7,002 nucleotides of DNA from a bacterium (GTDB lineage Bacteria > Caldisericota > Caldisericia > B22-G15): the NCBI GenBank assembly GCA_012517755.1, contig JAAYUH010000071.1:1-7002 (forward strand), written 5' to 3'. Below the pieces are notes generated by a model. It saw nothing but the letters and a program-made list of their open reading frames with translations, made no database searches and was not told the DNA's origin. Positions within the stretch are counted from its first letter, which is position 1; each line of letters starts with the position of its first letter. This document shows positions 5,039-7,002 of the stretch, piece after piece. Made by a program: the position numbers and the translations under genes.

Positions 5039-7002
5039 TATTTTTTCCTTAATGTTCCTTTCAGTTCTTTCTCTATTCTTTTTTCTAAATTTTCTATTAT
5101 TGGAAAAACATCAGAATCTTTTAAAGTTTTAACATTTGAATTAAAAATTAAACTGAAAGCCAAACTTTTCTTATTTTTTCCTATTTTTTCATCTTCATAA
5201 ACATCGAATAATAATACTTTATATAAAATTTCACCGCCTTCCTCTTTTAATATTTTTAAAATGTCTGATGTCTTAATATCCTTATCTATAATCATTGAGA
5301 TATCAAAAGTCAAAGATGGATATTTTGGTATCTCTTCATAATAAGTTTTAAAGTTAGAATAGTTTAATAATTTTTCAAAATTTAGCTTAAAAACATAAAT
5401 TTTTTGTTCCATTGATAATAAAGATAAAATTTTAGAATTAATCTCACCTATTTCACCAATCTCTTCATTTGATATTATAATTTTTCCATATCTATAAGGA
5501 TGAAAATATGTTTTTGGATTAATATTTATTATACTAAAATTTTTTATTCCAAGTTCATTAAAGAGAGCTTCTAATGCCCCTTTGATGTAAAAATAGTCAT
5601 ATTCTTTGTCATTTTCTTCCCAATACTTTTCAACTCTTTTTCCTGTAACTAATACAGAGACTTCCTCTATCTCTTTAAATTCATTGTTATCAATATAATA
5701 TATCTTTCCAATTTCAAATAGTGCGAGATTTTTATTTCTATTTTTAATATTCCTTTCAGCTATTTTTAGTAATGAAGGTAATAACGAGTTTCTTAAAACA
5801 TTTTGATCGTTCCTAAGAGGGTTTAATATCTCAATTAATTTTTTATTATTATTAAAATTAGAGAGAAAATTATTATCAATTAATGACAAAGTGATAACTT
5901 CATTAAAACTTAATGAAGTTAATATATCTCTTACTCTTTTTTTTAACCTTTTTGTTTTATCTTCCTCATAAGAATCTATTTTTGCTGATGGAATTGAATA
6001 TTCAATTTTTTCTATACCGTAATATCTAACCACTTCTTCTATTAAATCTATTTCACTTTTTACATCAGGTCTAAAATATTGACATTCAAAAATAGATGAA
6101 GATTCATTTTGTTCAATCACTTTAAATCCGCCCTTTTCTAATGAATTAATAATATCTTTATTACTTAATCCTACTCCAAGAATTTTTCTAACTCTATCAT
6201 ATCTTAATTTAATTTTCTCTTTTATATAAGGTTCTGGATAAACATCTATAGGTCCGTATATCTCTTTTCCTTCAAAATTGAGTGCACACATTGAGCCAAT
6301 TAATTCAGTTTTTTCAATATCAACTCCTTTTTCAAATCTATTTCCTGCCTCTGTTTCAATTTTTAATTTCCTCTTTGTTTTCGATATCGATTGTGAAGAA
6401 AAATTTGCAGATTCTAAAAAAACATTTTTTGTATCATCATTAACTTCAGTATCTTTTCCACCGATAACTCCTGCTATAGCAATTGGAGATTTTATATCAC
6501 ATATTAATAACATACCTTCTTCTAATTCCCTTTCTTTTCCATCAAGGGTAACAATTTTTTCTTTAGCTTCTGCTTCTCTTACCACAATTTTTGTATCTAT
6601 TTTATCAAAGTCAAAAGCATGTAAAGGTTGACCATATTCATACATAAAAACATTAGTCCAATCAACTATATTATTAACTGGTCTTAATCCCACTGATAAT
6701 AATTTTCTTAAATTATATATTGAAGAGTTTTTAACATTCACATTTTTTATTATTATTCCTACATATCTTGGACATAATTCAATATTTTTTATTTCTATTT
6801 CAAAATTACTTTCATTAAAATCTCTTTTTTTATTTAAAAAATAGTCTCTTTTTTTACTTATTCCTAAACCATATCTTTCAAATTCTTCTGCTAAACCAAT
6901 CATTGACAAAACATCTCCTCTATTATTTGTTTTAATTTCTAAAATTGTATCGTTTAACCATAATAAATCTATTAAATTTTCTCCTATATCAGTATCTGAA
7001 GG
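5035..7002 (-). CDS. pheT: Phenylalanyl-tRNA synthetase beta subunit, 5' truncated by the window edge
   Basis: PheT forms the alpha2-beta2 enzyme with PheS that charges tRNA-Phe; the beta chain carries the editing and anticodon-binding parts. The frame stays open to the right edge: 31 codons precede the TTG at 6909 and include NNRGDVLS, the family's NRPDCLS-type segment, so that TTG is an internal Leu. There are 655 visible residues. The B3/B4 editing region (about 70-235) has RPVNNIVDWTN, GQPLHAFDFD, AGVIGGKDTEV and RFEKGVD. B5 (about 263-340) has PDVKSEIDLIEEVVRYYG. The catalytic-like core (about 350-540) has NPLRNDQNVLR and LALFEIGKIYY. The C-terminal FDX-ACB domain (about 558-655) has LFDVYEDEKIG and KSLAFSLIF; its usual RD pair reads FD. 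Whether an N-terminal EMAP-type tRNA-binding domain is present cannot be seen. pheS is expected just upstream, outside the window. The stop overlaps the polX start. Confidence 0.96.
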   Translation of the reverse strand, partial: PSDTDIGENLIDLLWLNDTILEIKTNNRGDVLSMIGLAEEFERYGLGISKKRDYFLNKKRDFNESNFEIEIKNIELCPRYVGIIIKNVNVKNSSIYNLRKLLSVGLRPVNNIVDWTNVFMYEYGQPLHAFDFDKIDTKIVVREAEAKEKIVTLDGKERELEEGMLLICDIKSPIAIAGVIGGKDTEVNDDTKNVFLESANFSSQSISKTKRKLKIETEAGNRFEKGVDIEKTELIGSMCALNFEGKEIYGPIDVYPEPYIKEKIKLRYDRVRKILGVGLSNKDIINSLEKGGFKVIEQNESSSIFECQYFRPDVKSEIDLIEEVVRYYGIEKIEYSIPSAKIDSYEEDKTKRLKKRVRDILTSLSFNEVITLSLIDNNFLSNFNNNKKLIEILNPLRNDQNVLRNSLLPSLLKIAERNIKNRNKNLALFEIGKIYYIDNNEFKEIEEVSVLVTGKRVEKYWEENDKEYDYFYIKGALEALFNELGIKNFSIININPKTYFHPYRYGKIIISNEEIGEIGEINSKILSLLSMEQKIYVFKLNFEKLLNYSNFKTYYEEIPKYPSLTFDISMIIDKDIKTSDILKILKEEGGEILYKVLLFDVYEDEKIGKNKKSLAFSLIFNSNVKTLKDSDVFPIIENLEKRIEKELKGTLRKKY
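5046..5050 (-). promoter_or_regulatory. Ribosome binding site that sets the TTG start of polX
   Basis: On the minus strand AAGGA is followed by 7 nt (aaaaata) and then TTG at 5038-5036. It lies within the final codons of pheT. Because the N-terminal PolX helical region begins right after this TTG and no ATG is near, the TTG is the best start. Its overlap with the pheT stop suggests termination-reinitiation. Confidence 0.65.
5895..5921. repeat. Perfect 12-bp inverted repeat with a 3-nt loop inside pheT
   Basis: The arms TAACTTCATTAA (5895-5906) and TTAATGAAGTTA (5910-5921) are exact reverse complements, separated by AAC. In the pheT mRNA they would form a 12-bp, mostly A-U hairpin with a GUU loop, in the codons around residues LTSLSFNEVITL of the B6 region. 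No U-run follows, so it is not an intrinsic terminator. Chance formation in an AT-rich coding region is possible. Confidence 0.55.

Noticed and set aside
6278..6631. Plus-strand open frame of 117 codons
   Set aside because: It is antisense to the conserved editing region of pheT and has Ser/Phe-rich shadow composition with no family resemblance.
6907..6909. TTG (minus strand) as the start codon of pheT
   Set aside because: The frame stays open to the right edge and the upstream codons encode the NRGDVLS-type segment conserved in PheT.

Overview
The window comes from a very AT-rich bacterium, roughly one quarter G+C by eye. Its proteins are rich in Lys, Ile, Asn and Phe, and Arg is almost always AGA. 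It is packed with housekeeping genes. I see no mobile element, CRISPR array, RNA gene or integration scar. Gene order resembles Bacillota in two ways: a radA / PIN-TRAM (YacL-like) / ispD / ispF cluster, and a pheT close to a PolX-type polymerase gene. Several proteins are divergent, so I do not assign a genus; another AT-rich anaerobic lineage is equally possible.

Left block, plus strand (1-3289): four genes in a very tight series. They are radA (5' end outside the window), a membrane-anchored PIN/TRAM protein, ispD and ispF. Junctions are 1 nt apart, 32 nt overlapping and 23 nt overlapping, so they almost certainly share one transcript with coupled translation. The first gene serves DNA recombination and branch migration. 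The second is a putative membrane-tethered RNA nuclease. The last two catalyse non-consecutive steps of the MEP isoprenoid pathway (MEP to CDP-ME, and CDP-MEP to ME-cPP).

Right block, minus strand (3332-7002): pheT, whose 5' end lies beyond the right edge, followed by a polX-like gene whose TTG start overlaps the pheT stop codon by 4 nt (TTGA). The two blocks converge on a 42-nt gap (3290-3331) that holds no convincing intrinsic terminator. No promoter for either block lies inside the window.

The most notable observation is the PolX-like protein. Its C-terminal PHP phosphoesterase domain keeps all its expected metal ligands. Its polymerase palm has Asn where the family has the first two catalytic Asp residues (the usual GDID-type motif reads SNLN), and the dNTP-binding helix is also eroded. 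It looks like a protein that has kept its nuclease and lost its polymerase. Secondary points are an IspF with substitutions around the CDP pocket but intact zinc ligands, the lack of disA between radA and the PIN/TRAM gene, and a perfect 12-bp inverted repeat inside pheT.
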